A stretch of 64,000 nucleotides of DNA from Kordiimonas pumila (GTDB lineage Bacteria > Pseudomonadota > Alphaproteobacteria > Sphingomonadales > Kordiimonadaceae): contig NZ_CP061205.1 of the NCBI RefSeq assembly GCF_015240255.1, forward strand, positions 1,509,501 to 1,573,500, written 5' to 3'. Below, piece after piece: positions 25,747 through 34,416 of this stretch (the first letter of the stretch is position 1; every line of letters starts with the position of its first letter). Made by a program: the position numbers and the translations under genes. The notes below the pieces were generated by a model. The model had not been told where the DNA came from. It saw only the letters and a program-made list of their open reading frames with translations, and did not search any database.

Positions 25747-27102
25747 TTAAAGAGGTGCGTGGGGGGGCTTGAATGTGCCTAAAACGAAACGATCCAGCCG
25801 AAAATCGTTTAGGGATATATCTGACTTTCCCTCTGTTGCCAGTTGCGCAACGACGGTGCCAACGCCAGGCCCCAAGCCAAAGCCGTGCCCGGAAAAGCCG
25901 GTCGCAACAATTAACCCTGGTACAGAGGGGGGGCTGTCGATTACAGGGATGGCATCGGGTAACACGTCAATATAGCCTGCCCATGATTTTACAATTGCGG
26001 CCTCTTGCGGCATTTGAAAATGCCGCTTTAGCAGACCCAATGTCTCATTTACTTTTCGGGTGTTAGGTTTAATTTTAGGGCGACGGGGCTCTAGTAACCT
26101 ATCTTCTTTTGCAGCAAAAACTTTTCTGTGGAGGTCATCAATAAAAGGGGCACCCAAATTGAAGGAAAATGTACTCCAGTGGTTCAGAAGGCTGGGCAAA
26201 AAGAAACGCGCAGCACGCATGGTATCTAGGGTAAAATCAATATCAACATCTGACTCTGAAGACAGAATGCATGATCCATCTGGTCGTTGACGGATACCAA
26301 TGCCCATGCCGCAGAAACATGCTTCACTTAATAGGTTCAGGGGTTCTGTTAGCGAAACTGTGTTGCGCACAATTTGTTGTGGCAACTTTAACTTGAGTTT
26401 TGATAAGAACCGGTAAGATGTTGCGCCTGCCGCACATATAACAATAGGTGCCTTTATTAGGCCGTGCTCTGTTAAAACCCCTGATACACTGCGTGCGGTT
26501 GTTTCAATTTCTACAGCGCCGCAATCTTCCAGAATGTGCGCGCCGTTTTCGCTCGCGGCTTTTGCAAAAGCTATTGTTGCAAGGCACGGTTCTGCTTGGC
26601 CGTCAGTTTCAGTATAAAGGGCGCCGGCCACTTTTGTTTTTAAATTAGGAATATATTTTGCTGTCTCTGTGCTGGACAACATTCTAGCATCTGAGGCAAT
26701 GTCTTTTGCATCCAGTTGCCATGCTTTAAACTTTTCATGTTCAGCTTCGTTTTCCGCGACAAAAATACAGCCGTTTTTTTTCCAGCCAATGTCAACAGCT
26801 AGCTCTTTCTCAAGGTTAGGCCAAAGCGAAAGAGCAAGGCTTGCAAGGGGAAGTTCGGCCAAGTCACGATACTGGGTGCGCACAAAACCCCAGTTTCTGC
26901 CTGATTGCTGAGAGGCAACCTTGTCTTTTTCAACCAGAACAACGTTTAGGCCTTTTTTGCTTAAATAATAAGCTGATGTAGTGCCAACAATACCTCCGCC
27001 AATAATGATAACATCGGCATTTTTGGGCATAACCTCATGCTTCTGCTTTATGCGCGAGAGTACATCGTCGGGGCTATGAGGGTATAGACTAAGCGCCTGC
27101 AT
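25747..27102 (-). CDS. FAD-dependent oxidoreductase (DAO family)
   Basis: A 451-residue flavoprotein of the D-amino-acid oxidase/glycine oxidase fold. The dinucleotide motif is VIIIGGGIVGTTSAYYLSKKG near residues 31-50, followed by VVLVEKD, the SGRNWGFVRTQ block typical of amine/amino-acid oxidases, and the C-terminal FAD motif GLIVATGFSGHGFGLGPGVG. The first 28 residues precede the fold and are unusual; the ATG at 27102 has GGAG nine to ten bases before it, while a second Met (residue 25) is the alternative start. It sits between the DauA-like gene and ALDH. Likely role: oxidation of a secondary amine or amino acid to imine or aldehyde. Confidence 0.85.
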   Translation of the reverse strand: MQALSLYPHSPDDVLSRIKQKHEVMPKNADVIIIGGGIVGTTSAYYLSKKGLNVVLVEKDKVASQQSGRNWGFVRTQYRDLAELPLASLALSLWPNLEKELAVDIGWKKNGCIFVAENEAEHEKFKAWQLDAKDIASDARMLSSTETAKYIPNLKTKVAGALYTETDGQAEPCLATIAFAKAASENGAHILEDCGAVEIETTARSVSGVLTEHGLIKAPIVICAAGATSYRFLSKLKLKLPQQIVRNTVSLTEPLNLLSEACFCGMGIGIRQRPDGSCILSSESDVDIDFTLDTMRAARFFLPSLLNHWSTFSFNLGAPFIDDLHRKVFAAKEDRLLEPRRPKIKPNTRKVNETLGLLKRHFQMPQEAAIVKSWAGYIDVLPDAIPVIDSPPSVPGLIVATGFSGHGFGLGPGVGTVVAQLATEGKSDISLNDFRLDRFVLGTFKPPHAPL

Positions 27103-27147
27103 AAAAGGTTGTCTCCAAATTCATTTTATAAATGGTATCTTGGGGCC

Positions 27148-28278
27148 TTACACACGAAGGCTGGCGCGGTCTGGAGCCAAAGCTGCTACCGATATACCAA
27201 GGCTTTTTTGTTCTTCCGGCAGGTCGCTATTTAACAAGAGGGATGCCGCTGCTTGACCAAGGGCCGGGGATGTTAGTACCCCGCAGCCACCGTGGCCTGC
27301 TAGCCAGTAAAAACCTTCTGCATCTGGGCGAGTGCCCAGTACCGGGTTTTTATCGGCCATAAAACTTCTAAGGCCAGCCCACGTGCCTGTAGGCCGTCTG
27401 ATTTGGAATATGGTATCCTGCTCAATATTATAAATGCCCTGCGCAACATCCATGTCGTCAGGATAAACATCGCTCGGAGGTGTTGGAACGGTATCAACCG
27501 GGCTACCCATAAAGCCATGGCTTTCGGGGTGCAGATACCATTTATAGTCAGCATTGCTAACATGAGGCCACTGTGAAACATCTTGGTTGTCGGGAGATGC
27601 AAATGTGAAAGCAGTTCTGCGACAAGGGGTTAGGCCAATAGGTGGAAGGCCTGCAAGCTTGCCAACCTCATCAGTCCATGCGCCGGACGCGTTCAGCAGG
27701 AGCGGCGCTGAAATGGCCTCATCCGGTGTTTCAACTGCCCATTTCCCTGAGGTTCGACGAATAGAATTCACTTGAATATTGGTCAGTATTTTAGCGCCGT
27801 TTGCCTTTGCGCCCTTAGCATAACTTTGCAGCAACAGGTCAACATCAATATCCATTGCATTCTCTTCATAGACTCCGCAGTGAACATTCTCTGGGCGCAG
27901 AGCTGGGAACAGGCTCAAAGCTTCTTCTCCGCTTACGCGGCGCAGAGCTGCACCGGCCTCATCAAGATAGTCATATAGTTTATCAAGCTTGTCCTGCTGG
28001 TCTCGGCGACCAACAGTTAGGCAGCCTCGCGGTGATAAAAGTGGATAATCGGCAAAGCCTGCAGGCGGTGTTTCTAAAAATGAGCGGCTCGCCTTTGCCA
28101 ACCGCCGCATGGTATCTGCGTATATACCAACAGTAAACTGCCCGGCAGTTCGTGACGAGCTGTGTGTGCCAATAGCTGTTTCACGCTCAACAACAACCAC
28201 AGAAGCATATTTTGAAATAAAATATGCCGCAGATATACCCGCTATACCCCCACCAACAATTATAATATCTGCCTGCAT
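27148..28278 (-). CDS. dauA: D-arginine dehydrogenase-like flavoprotein
   Basis: A 376-residue FAD protein whose length and motifs follow D-arginine dehydrogenase (DauA) of Pseudomonas. FAD motif IIIVGGGIAGISAAYF starts at residue 4; then VVVVERE, HSSSRTAGQF, the characteristic SRSFLETPPAGFADYPLLSPRG, NASGAWTDEVGKLAG, IRRPTGTWAGLRSF and the C-terminal EGFYWLAGHGGCGV. DauA oxidises D-arginine and other D-amino acids to imino acids, which hydrolyse to 2-oxo acids. It is first in the minus-strand row; the repeated 15-mer is centred about 95 bp upstream. The symbol is by resemblance; substrate preference may differ. Confidence 0.8.
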   Translation of the reverse strand: MQADIIIVGGGIAGISAAYFISKYASVVVVERETAIGTHSSSRTAGQFTVGIYADTMRRLAKASRSFLETPPAGFADYPLLSPRGCLTVGRRDQQDKLDKLYDYLDEAGAALRRVSGEEALSLFPALRPENVHCGVYEENAMDIDVDLLLQSYAKGAKANGAKILTNIQVNSIRRTSGKWAVETPDEAISAPLLLNASGAWTDEVGKLAGLPPIGLTPCRRTAFTFASPDNQDVSQWPHVSNADYKWYLHPESHGFMGSPVDTVPTPPSDVYPDDMDVAQGIYNIEQDTIFQIRRPTGTWAGLRSFMADKNPVLGTRPDAEGFYWLAGHGGCGVLTSPALGQAAASLLLNSDLPEEQKSLGISVAALAPDRASLRV

Positions 28279-28365
28279 ATGTTTGGTACCCTTACTTAGA
28301 TTAGTGCAACGAATGGTGTGCTATGTGTAAAATCAGCTACAATAAGGGCCATAATTTTGGTGTAT

Positions 28366-28380
28366 TGTCGATTTCAATAA
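28366..28380 (-). promoter_or_regulatory. 15-mer element TTATTGAAATCGACA, copy 1
   Basis: On the minus strand this reads TTATTGAAATCGACA, pointing at the DauA-like gene, whose ATG is 87 bases away. It is identical to the copies at 28509 and 29938. TTGAAA inside it could serve as a -35. Confidence 0.7.
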
Positions 28381-28508
28381 ATTGAACCGGGCGCCTCAAA
28401 AATGTTGGGTGCGAATTTTGTCGGGCGTTTTCTGTGATGAAAACCACCTATGTTGAGAGGCTGATTATTATATGCCCCACGAAGTGTTTTTTGTAACCGG
28501 GCATCTAT

Positions 28509-28523
28509 TTATTGAAATCGACA
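28509..28523 (+). promoter_or_regulatory. 15-mer element TTATTGAAATCGACA, copy 2
   Basis: An exact copy facing the serine hydrolase gene, ending 77 bases before its ATG. The match with copy 1 extends to 17 bases (ATTTATTGAAATCGACA). A -10-like CATTAT lies 18 bases after the internal TTGAAA. Confidence 0.7.
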
Positions 28524-28600
28524 CAGGGGGGTATTCATTATAGTCAAAAGATAAGAGGTCATGCGTGTGTGGCCATGATAAAACCTAAAAGGTACCTAAA

Positions 28601-29746
28601 ATGAGTATGATAAATCCCCCTATTGCTAGCCTTCAGGATATGTTTGGTGGCAAAATGCGGCCTTCAGTGGCTGTAAGTACCCTTATGAATAGTGACCAGC
28701 TATTTCCTACCGCAAAGGTAGCAAGGGGAGATAATGCGAAACCGCTTGCTGTATCTGGTACGCCGTTCCCTGCTATTAGCTTTGAAAGCCATGACCGGAT
28801 TTGTGACCTGAATGATTACTTGACTATAAACCGGGTTGCGGGGCTGCTTGTTTTGAAAAATGGTGCTGTTGCGCTTGAAAATTATGAATATGGACTAAAC
28901 CCTGATCAGCACTGGGCTTCGTGCTCAGTCGCGAAATCTATTGCGTCAACATTGATTGGTGTTGCTGTAAAAGAAGGGGCGATTGGCAGTGTAGACGACC
29001 CCGTAACCCAGTATGTGCCAGAGCTTGTTGGCAGTGCCTATGAAGGTGTTAGTGTGCGCCATGTTCTTATGATGGCATCGGGAGTTGAATGGGACGAAAC
29101 ATACATAGACCCAACATCACACAGGCGTCGCCTGCTTGAGGCGACACTTTCTGGCGGTAAAGGCAGTATCGTTGGCTATATGAAGACATTGAAGCGTGCG
29201 TGCGCGCCGGGTATAAAGTCTGTTTATAATACAGGTGAAAGTTACATAATGGGTGCAATCCTCGAGAATGCCACCGGCATGTCTGGTGCACAGTATCTTT
29301 CTGAAAAGCTGTGGTCAAAACTTGGCATGGAGCAAGCGGCAGGATGGTGGCTTGAGGCACCGGGCGGTATGATACTGGCCGGTAGTGGTATTTGTGCCTC
29401 GCTGCGTGATTATGGCCGGTTTGGCCAATTTGTGGTTGATGACGGCGTTGTGGACGGTGAGCGCCTTGTGCCCGAAGGTTGGTTTAAAGAGGCTGGAGCA
29501 CCACTTTTGCCTGCTGTTCAAGGGTATGATTATGGATATATGTGGTGGGTGCCTGACCAAAATGTGCCAGAACATGAAGGGGCGTTTATTGCCTTTGGTA
29601 TTTACGGGCAGGCTATTTATGTAAACCCCAAAAAGCAGCTTGTTATTGTAACTCTGTGTGCTCGTTCAAAGCCTAGTTCTCTGAATAGGGTAGAGCTTGA
29701 TGATGATGCTTTTTATGCGGCAGTTGGTCGTGCTCTTGATGACTAG
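28601..29746 (+). CDS. Class C beta-lactamase-fold serine hydrolase
   Basis: A 381-residue serine hydrolase of the beta-lactamase/6-aminohexanoate-dimer hydrolase (NylB-like) group. The nucleophile motif S-V-A-K is at residues 109-112 and the Tyr motif is YNTG (about residue 208, in SVYNTGESYIMG). No signal peptide is visible, so it is probably cytoplasmic, unlike true beta-lactamases. NylB-type enzymes cut linear amide or ester oligomers. It is monocistronic, bounded by the terminator at 29782, and preceded by the 15-mer shared with the DauA-like and TonB receptor genes. The Tat amidase at 2365 belongs to the family of NylA, so amide-oligomer degradation is a reasonable but unproven theme. 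Confidence 0.85.
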   Translation: MSMINPPIASLQDMFGGKMRPSVAVSTLMNSDQLFPTAKVARGDNAKPLAVSGTPFPAISFESHDRICDLNDYLTINRVAGLLVLKNGAVALENYEYGLNPDQHWASCSVAKSIASTLIGVAVKEGAIGSVDDPVTQYVPELVGSAYEGVSVRHVLMMASGVEWDETYIDPTSHRRRLLEATLSGGKGSIVGYMKTLKRACAPGIKSVYNTGESYIMGAILENATGMSGAQYLSEKLWSKLGMEQAAGWWLEAPGGMILAGSGICASLRDYGRFGQFVVDDGVVDGERLVPEGWFKEAGAPLLPAVQGYDYGYMWWVPDQNVPEHEGAFIAFGIYGQAIYVNPKKQLVIVTLCARSKPSSLNRVELDDDAFYAAVGRALDD

Positions 29747-29781
29747 CCAGAAGTTTTTCAAAAGACCAAGCTGACTATGTG

Positions 29782-29815
29782 AAAGGGGCTTCTTTGCGAG
29801 CCCCTTTTCTTATTT
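29782..29815 (+). terminator. Rho-independent terminator after serine hydrolase
   Basis: The 9-bp stem AAAGGGGCT/AGCCCCTTT encloses an 8-base loop and is followed by TTTTCTTATTTT-like sequence. It lies 35 bases after the serine hydrolase stop. Confidence 0.85.
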
Positions 29816-29856
29816 TAAAAGCATTTAGTTTGTAATTGGGGTGTGTGTTTCTGGTT

Positions 29857-29885
29857 TTGTTATATTTAACATATTGTTTTATAAT
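29857..29885 (+). promoter_or_regulatory. Putative promoter for the TonB receptor unit
   Basis: TTGTTA (29857-29862) and TATAAT (29880-29885) are separated by 17 bases. If used, the 15-mer at 29938-29952 would lie in the early transcribed region, as a repressor roadblock might. Confidence 0.4.
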
Positions 29886-29937
29886 GAAAATTTAAGGTGT
29901 AATTTGAACCCAACTTTTTTGCGCCCCATGCTTCCAC

Positions 29938-29952
29938 TTATTGAAATCGACA
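29938..29952 (+). promoter_or_regulatory. 15-mer element TTATTGAAATCGACA, copy 3
   Basis: The third exact copy lies 154 bases before the TonB receptor ATG, in the same sense as the gene. Confidence 0.7.
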
Positions 29953-30106
29953 TTCCCAAGCGCATCTGGTTTCATTAATTGACTGATAAATTTGATTGAT
30001 CAACGGGAGAGATCGGTCATGGCTGTCGGGCTTATTTGTTTGCGGCGCTGTTTTTGAAAACAGCAAAAGCCCGATGTTAAAAACAATATTTAATGGGAGA
30101 TTTAAC

Positions 30107-32236
30107 ATGTCTGCGGAATTGATTGCGTCTGAGAGCGCTCGGAAAAAAAGTAATTTTATATCATTGGTGCTGTCTGGTACCGCCTTGCTGAGTGGTACAG
30201 CTTTCATGCCGGTTGCTGTTCAGGCCGCCGATAAGGACGAAGGGGTTGTGCTGGAAGAAATTATTGTATCTGCAGATAGAAAAAGCAGCTTCAGTGCTGA
30301 TTTTGTTCAGGCGGGAACATTTCGGAATGCGCGTTTGATTGATACACCGTTAACAGCAACAGTGATGACGAAAGAGCTGTTGGAATCGCAGCAGGCGCTG
30401 AATATGTCAGACGCCATGAAAAATACTGCTGGTGTCACGACATCGCAAATTAACACGGTTATTTATAGCAACCTCGCAGTTCGAGGGATCAGCCTTGGTA
30501 ACCTGAGCAACTACCGGATGAATGGTGTGTTGCCTGTCGTGAACTATATTCATATGCCGCTTGAAAATAAAAGCCGGGTTGAAGTGTTGAAAGGTGCTGC
30601 CGGTTTGTACTATGGCTTTGCTTCGCCTTCTGGTGTTGTGAACTTGGTGACAGAACGCCCCGATGATAATGAAATAGGTATTTCTGCCAGCGTTAATAGC
30701 CATGGTGGTTACGGCGGCGATGTTGATATTAGCCATGTTTGGGGCAACAGTGGCCTGCGCGTAAACTTGGCCGCAGCGAATACTGAAATTGGCGTTGATA
30801 ATACGGGTGGTGATCGTTTTTTTGTATCGGCCGCTTATGACTGGCGCCCTACTGACCAGTTCTCTTTAGAGCTAGACGGTGAGTATATCGATAACACTGT
30901 TACCGAAGCCACGCTTGTACGTATTAACCCGGTTGCTGCTGCGGATTATGAACTGCCGCCACTATTACCATCCTCTGCTAATCTGGGTTCAGAATGGCTT
31001 TATGCAGATGGTAAAGAGCTGAACTTAATGGGTAAGGCTACTTATAAGTTTAATTCTGCTATATCTGCCTCTGTGAGTGCTGGGCGTTCTTACCTTAACA
31101 GAACGCGCCGTTTCTCGTGGTTCCGTGATTATGATCTGGATACAGGTGATGGTACTGTTCAGGTCTTTACGTACCCGGAAAATACATTTGAAAGCTCTAT
31201 CATTCGGGGTGATCTGGCAGCTGCTGCAGAAACCGCAGGTATTGAGCACGAGTTTATTGTTGGTATTTCAAAGCAGTTTCTTACCGTTGTAAACCCAGCG
31301 GGTGTTGGGCAAGGCGTCATCACACAAAACTATTATACGCAAAATGGTGATTTGCCTGTAATGGGCGATGCTGCCTTCACTCTTGGTGTTAAGTCAAAAA
31401 CAACAGATTTTGGTGTGTTTCTTGCTGACCGCATGCAAATTACAGAGTGGTTGCAGGCAACAATTGGCTATCGCTTTACCAAATATACCAACGAATCTAA
31501 TACCTCCACTTATGAAACATCACCGGGAACTTTGTCTGCCAGTGTTCTGTTTAAGCCAATGGAAAACATAAGTCTTTACGGTACATATATTGAGGGCCTT
31601 GAAGAAGGCGGTATTGCACCTGGTATTGCTAATAATACAGGGGAGGTTCTACCCGCAGCTCTGAGTACACAGTGGGAAGGTGGTATCAAGTTCGAGCCTA
31701 AACGCGGCCTGCTAATGACAGTGGCTTATTTTAATATTGAACGGTCATCCTCGTATATTAACGCAGCTAATTTCTTCGTGCAGGATGGTCAGGCTGTTTA
31801 TCAGGGGTTTGAGTTTAATCTGGCGGGTGAGATAACCAAAGATTTGGCGATCGCTACAAGTGCTACGTACATTGACGCAAAAATGGATAGCGGTGCAGCC
31901 TCCATTGTTGGCAAGCTTATTGAAAACACACCTAAATATACAGGATCTTTCTTCCTTGAGTATAAAGTACCAGCTCTTGAGGGCTTAAGCTTGAATGGCG
32001 GTGTGTTTTATACCGGTAAACGCGCAGTAAACCCTGCAAATGATGGCTTTACACCTGCTTACACGCTGCTTGATTTAGGGGCGAACTATAGCTTTGACGC
32101 TGACGGCCATCCGGTTGTGCTGCGCCTGAATGCAGAAAATGTTACGGGCAAACGCTACTGGGAGGCAACTGGGGCAGGACTTCTTGCTCAGGGCAAGCCT
32201 AGCACCGTTAAATTCTCAGTTTCTACATCATTCTAA
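30107..32236 (+). CDS. TonB-dependent siderophore-type receptor
   Basis: A 709-residue outer-membrane receptor. The signal peptide lies around residues 15-42 (FISLVLSGTALLSGTAFMPVAVQA). The TonB box is near VVLEEIIVSADR, the plug domain follows (NMSDAMKNTAGV, then NYRMNGVLPVV and VEVLKGAAGLYYGFASPSGVVNLVTERP) and the 22-strand barrel ends with Phe (KFSVSTSF). The plug motifs place it in the siderophore-receptor group. The ATG at 30107 has GGGAGA six bases upstream; earlier in-frame codons are rejected. It is the first gene of a set with HupE, a His-rich small protein, DUF4198 and OprB, which together suggest uptake of a metal (nickel or cobalt possible) or its chelate. Confidence 0.9.
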   Translation: MSAELIASESARKKSNFISLVLSGTALLSGTAFMPVAVQAADKDEGVVLEEIIVSADRKSSFSADFVQAGTFRNARLIDTPLTATVMTKELLESQQALNMSDAMKNTAGVTTSQINTVIYSNLAVRGISLGNLSNYRMNGVLPVVNYIHMPLENKSRVEVLKGAAGLYYGFASPSGVVNLVTERPDDNEIGISASVNSHGGYGGDVDISHVWGNSGLRVNLAAANTEIGVDNTGGDRFFVSAAYDWRPTDQFSLELDGEYIDNTVTEATLVRINPVAAADYELPPLLPSSANLGSEWLYADGKELNLMGKATYKFNSAISASVSAGRSYLNRTRRFSWFRDYDLDTGDGTVQVFTYPENTFESSIIRGDLAAAAETAGIEHEFIVGISKQFLTVVNPAGVGQGVITQNYYTQNGDLPVMGDAAFTLGVKSKTTDFGVFLADRMQITEWLQATIGYRFTKYTNESNTSTYETSPGTLSASVLFKPMENISLYGTYIEGLEEGGIAPGIANNTGEVLPAALSTQWEGGIKFEPKRGLLMTVAYFNIERSSSYINAANFFVQDGQAVYQGFEFNLAGEITKDLAIATSATYIDAKMDSGAASIVGKLIENTPKYTGSFFLEYKVPALEGLSLNGGVFYTGKRAVNPANDGFTPAYTLLDLGANYSFDADGHPVVLRLNAENVTGKRYWEATGAGLLAQGKPSTVKFSVSTSF

Positions 32237-32272
32237 GGATAATAACATCAACCTTAAGGGAGCCGAGCTGTT

Positions 32273-33172
32273 ATGTTTATCTCTTACCTTAAACGGTTGA
32301 ACGCTGTGGCAACTACACATGGGACTAATCCCATGTGTAGGACTTCAGGTGTTTCTGAAAAAGCAGGCACATCTGCACCGTTCAATAATCTCTCAAAATA
32401 TCTTGGAATGTTTTCGATTGGTATTCTGGCGTGCCTTTTAACGCCTAGTGCTGCTTTTGCTCACGGTGTACCGCTAGAAGATATTCAAGCACTTATTGAA
32501 GGCGGAAACTGGGCATTTGTTAAGTCTGGCGCCAAGCATATGGTTACAGGATACGACCATATATTGTTCCTTTTTGGCGTAATGTTTTTTCTAACAAAAA
32601 TGGGCGAAATCGTTAAGTTTATAACGGCTTTCACTCTTGGGCACAGTATCACGCTTTTGTTTGGTACATTAATGGGGATATCAGCTAATCCTTATTTGGT
32701 GGATGCGTTTATTGCACTTACTGTTGCTTATAAAGGCCTTGAAAATATTAAAGGATTTCAGCGATATTTTCATTTTACGCCGCCAAACTTGGTTACCATG
32801 GTGTTCCTTTTTGGTCTGGTCCACGGATTTGGGTTAGCCACTAGGCTTTCAGTTTTGCCGCTCGGTGATGAAGGTCTGGTGTTAAAGATCTTATCTTTCA
32901 ACCTTGGTGTTGAACTAGGGCAAATAGCGGCACTCACAGTTATTCTGGTGTTGCTTGCTGCGTGGCGCAAGCTGCCGTCCTTCGATAAATTCAGCGATGT
33001 TGCCAATAAGGCTCTTATCTTTGCGGGCTTTATGCTGCTGTTGTTCCAGCTACATGGTTATGCCCATACAGCATACCCTGACGACTTTGGCTTTAGTGAA
33101 GATATGCACAGCCATGCTCATGCCGATATGGAGCGTGAAGCGCTGAAATCACGGCATAATTCAATCGATTAA
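32273..33172 (+). CDS. HupE/UreJ family metal permease
   Basis: A 299-residue inner-membrane protein of the HupE/UreJ family. Family motifs are KHMVTGYDHILFLFGVMFF (His and Asp-His for metal), FTLGHSITLLFG, and LVHGFGLA, with about seven helices and a C-terminal His cluster (DMHSHAHADM). These proteins are linked to Ni/Co entry. The ATG at 32273 has AAGGGAG ten bases upstream. It places a 45-residue hydrophilic leader before a perfect-looking signal peptide (MFSIGILACLLTPSAAFAHG), whose own Met is at 32408 but lacks a ribosome site. The leader-coding region contains the hairpin at 32313-32340, so the true start is uncertain. Confidence 0.82.
   Translation: MFISYLKRLNAVATTHGTNPMCRTSGVSEKAGTSAPFNNLSKYLGMFSIGILACLLTPSAAFAHGVPLEDIQALIEGGNWAFVKSGAKHMVTGYDHILFLFGVMFFLTKMGEIVKFITAFTLGHSITLLFGTLMGISANPYLVDAFIALTVAYKGLENIKGFQRYFHFTPPNLVTMVFLFGLVHGFGLATRLSVLPLGDEGLVLKILSFNLGVELGQIAALTVILVLLAAWRKLPSFDKFSDVANKALIFAGFMLLLFQLHGYAHTAYPDDFGFSEDMHSHAHADMEREALKSRHNSID
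32313..32340. repeat. Perfect 12-bp inverted repeat in the HupE leader
   Basis: CTACACATGGGA-CTAA-TCCCATGTGTAG: a perfect 12-bp stem with a 4-base loop, 40 bases after the annotated HupE ATG and before the signal-peptide Met. No T-run follows, so it is not an ordinary terminator. It could be a translational attenuator, an RNA-processing site between receptor and permease, or a protein-binding dyad. Confidence 0.7.
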
Positions 33173-33181
33173 GGAAAAGCA

Positions 33182-33514
33182 ATGCTTAAAAAGACTTTAC
33201 TATCAGTGTGCTTGTTGGTGGCAGCAACGTTTTCTGCAAATGCTCATCCTGGCGGGCACGGCGGAGTTATCCCTGAGGATGAAGCGGCCATGATTGCAAC
33301 CCAGCAAATTACACGGCTGGTTGATGCCGAAAAATTACCAAGTTCATGGGCTCTGTCAAAACTGGAAAAGGTTGAACTGAGAGAGGATGAGGAGGCAAAC
33401 GAGTATATCGTTGTTTTCACAAACCCAAAAGCTACCGACCCTACGCAGCAAACGCTTTACATTTTTCTGACTGAATCAGGGGAATATATCGCCGCTAATT
33501 ATAGCGGGCTGTAG
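33182..33514 (+). CDS. Small periplasmic His/Gly-rich protein (DUF6488-like)
   Basis: A 110-residue protein. The signal peptide is MLKKTLLSVCLLVAATFSANA, and the mature protein starts HPGGHGG, a likely metal-binding N-terminus. The remainder (AATQQITRLVDAEKLPSSWALSKLEK region and VVFTNP, YIFLTESGEYIAANYSG) resembles small PepSY-like periplasmic domains and DUF6488 proteins, which often sit next to HupE and DUF4198 genes. The ATG is 9 bp after the HupE stop. A periplasmic metal-handling role is inferred from the His-rich start and neighbours. Confidence 0.65.
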   Translation: MLKKTLLSVCLLVAATFSANAHPGGHGGVIPEDEAAMIATQQITRLVDAEKLPSSWALSKLEKVELREDEEANEYIVVFTNPKATDPTQQTLYIFLTESGEYIAANYSGL

Positions 33515-33549
33515 AACATAAAACTTCTAACCAATAATGAGGACAGATG

Positions 33550-34416
33550 ATGAAAAACCGGATTAAAGCTTTAATTACTGGTGCGAGTGCCTTTGCGTTT
33601 CTTACAGTGCCTGCACAAGCGCATACAATGTGGATTAATGTTATTCCTGAGTTTGATAAGCACGTATTGGCCGCAATTGCATACGGTGATGCTATGTCAG
33701 GCAGTGAACTGTTAACACCAGACTGGTGGCCAATGTATATTGCCGAATATGATGTTATTGACCCAGAAGGTACACGGACAGCACTGGGTGTTCCACAGCT
33801 TGTAACCAAGGAAAAACAAAAGCTTTCTTCAGGTATGGAATTTCAGGCTGGCGGTGATACAGGTAGGCGCAAGTTTGTTATCAAGCCTGATACACTGAAA
33901 GGCACCTACCAGTTATATGCCACAACACCAGTTGCCCATGTTATTAATTATATGGATAAAGACGGCAAGCCTGGCTTTATAGATGCTAACCTTACAAAGT
34001 TGCCAAAAGGCGTTAAGGTTACGAAAGAAAAGCTGGGCGTAAACCTGATGAAGGCGTCATTCAGTGTTGGTGCGTGGAGCGACCCAGAACCAGTTGGCAT
34101 GCCTCTTGAAATTGTTCCTCTTACTGATCTTCACAAAACCCGCGTAGGGGATGTTGTTCGCTTTAAAGTTATGTTGAACGGCGAAACCCTTTCGGATGAA
34201 TCCCACATTGTTGCCTATAACATGAGCTTTGGGGATCGCTGGGGTTTGTTTTCAGAACTGAAACACGGTGAGGGTGAGTTCCGCGTGCCGGTTGCTGGCC
34301 TGTGGCGTGTTGATGTTGCTTACCAAGGATCTAGCAATGATGTTGATGCTTACAAAAGCGATAAAGAGCTGCCTATCAGCATAGAAAGCAGCTTTGTCTT
34401 TAATATCAAGCCTTAA
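33550..34416 (+). CDS. DUF4198 periplasmic protein (NikK-like)
   Basis: A 288-residue exported protein. The signal peptide ends at PAQA and the mature chain starts HTMWINV, the usual beginning of DUF4198 proteins, in which the N-terminal His contributes to metal binding. Beta-rich repeats follow, with the typical tail GLWRVDVAYQG. DUF4198 proteins (including NikK) accompany nickel/cobalt transporters and TonB receptors. Two adjacent ATGs exist; the second, at 33550, has the better GAGGA spacing. It lies 35 bp after the small His-rich gene. Confidence 0.8.
   Translation: MKNRIKALITGASAFAFLTVPAQAHTMWINVIPEFDKHVLAAIAYGDAMSGSELLTPDWWPMYIAEYDVIDPEGTRTALGVPQLVTKEKQKLSSGMEFQAGGDTGRRKFVIKPDTLKGTYQLYATTPVAHVINYMDKDGKPGFIDANLTKLPKGVKVTKEKLGVNLMKASFSVGAWSDPEPVGMPLEIVPLTDLHKTRVGDVVRFKVMLNGETLSDESHIVAYNMSFGDRWGLFSELKHGEGEFRVPVAGLWRVDVAYQGSSNDVDAYKSDKELPISIESSFVFNIKP

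Larger units (their letters stand above)
28279..28600. other. Divergent regulatory region between DauA-like and serine hydrolase genes
   Basis: This 322-bp region separates divergent genes and has no coding signal. It carries two inverted copies of the 15-mer at 28366-28380 and 28509-28523, each reading in the same sense as the gene it faces and ending at a similar distance from its start (about 87 and 77 bases). Confidence 0.6.
29747..30106. other. Intergenic region before TonB receptor
   Basis: This 360-bp stretch contains the serine hydrolase terminator, a promoter-like pair at 29857-29885 and the third 15-mer at 29938-29952. It has no coding signal; a frame open from 29996 is only the N-terminal extension of the receptor frame and lacks protein character before the true start. 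Confidence 0.5.
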
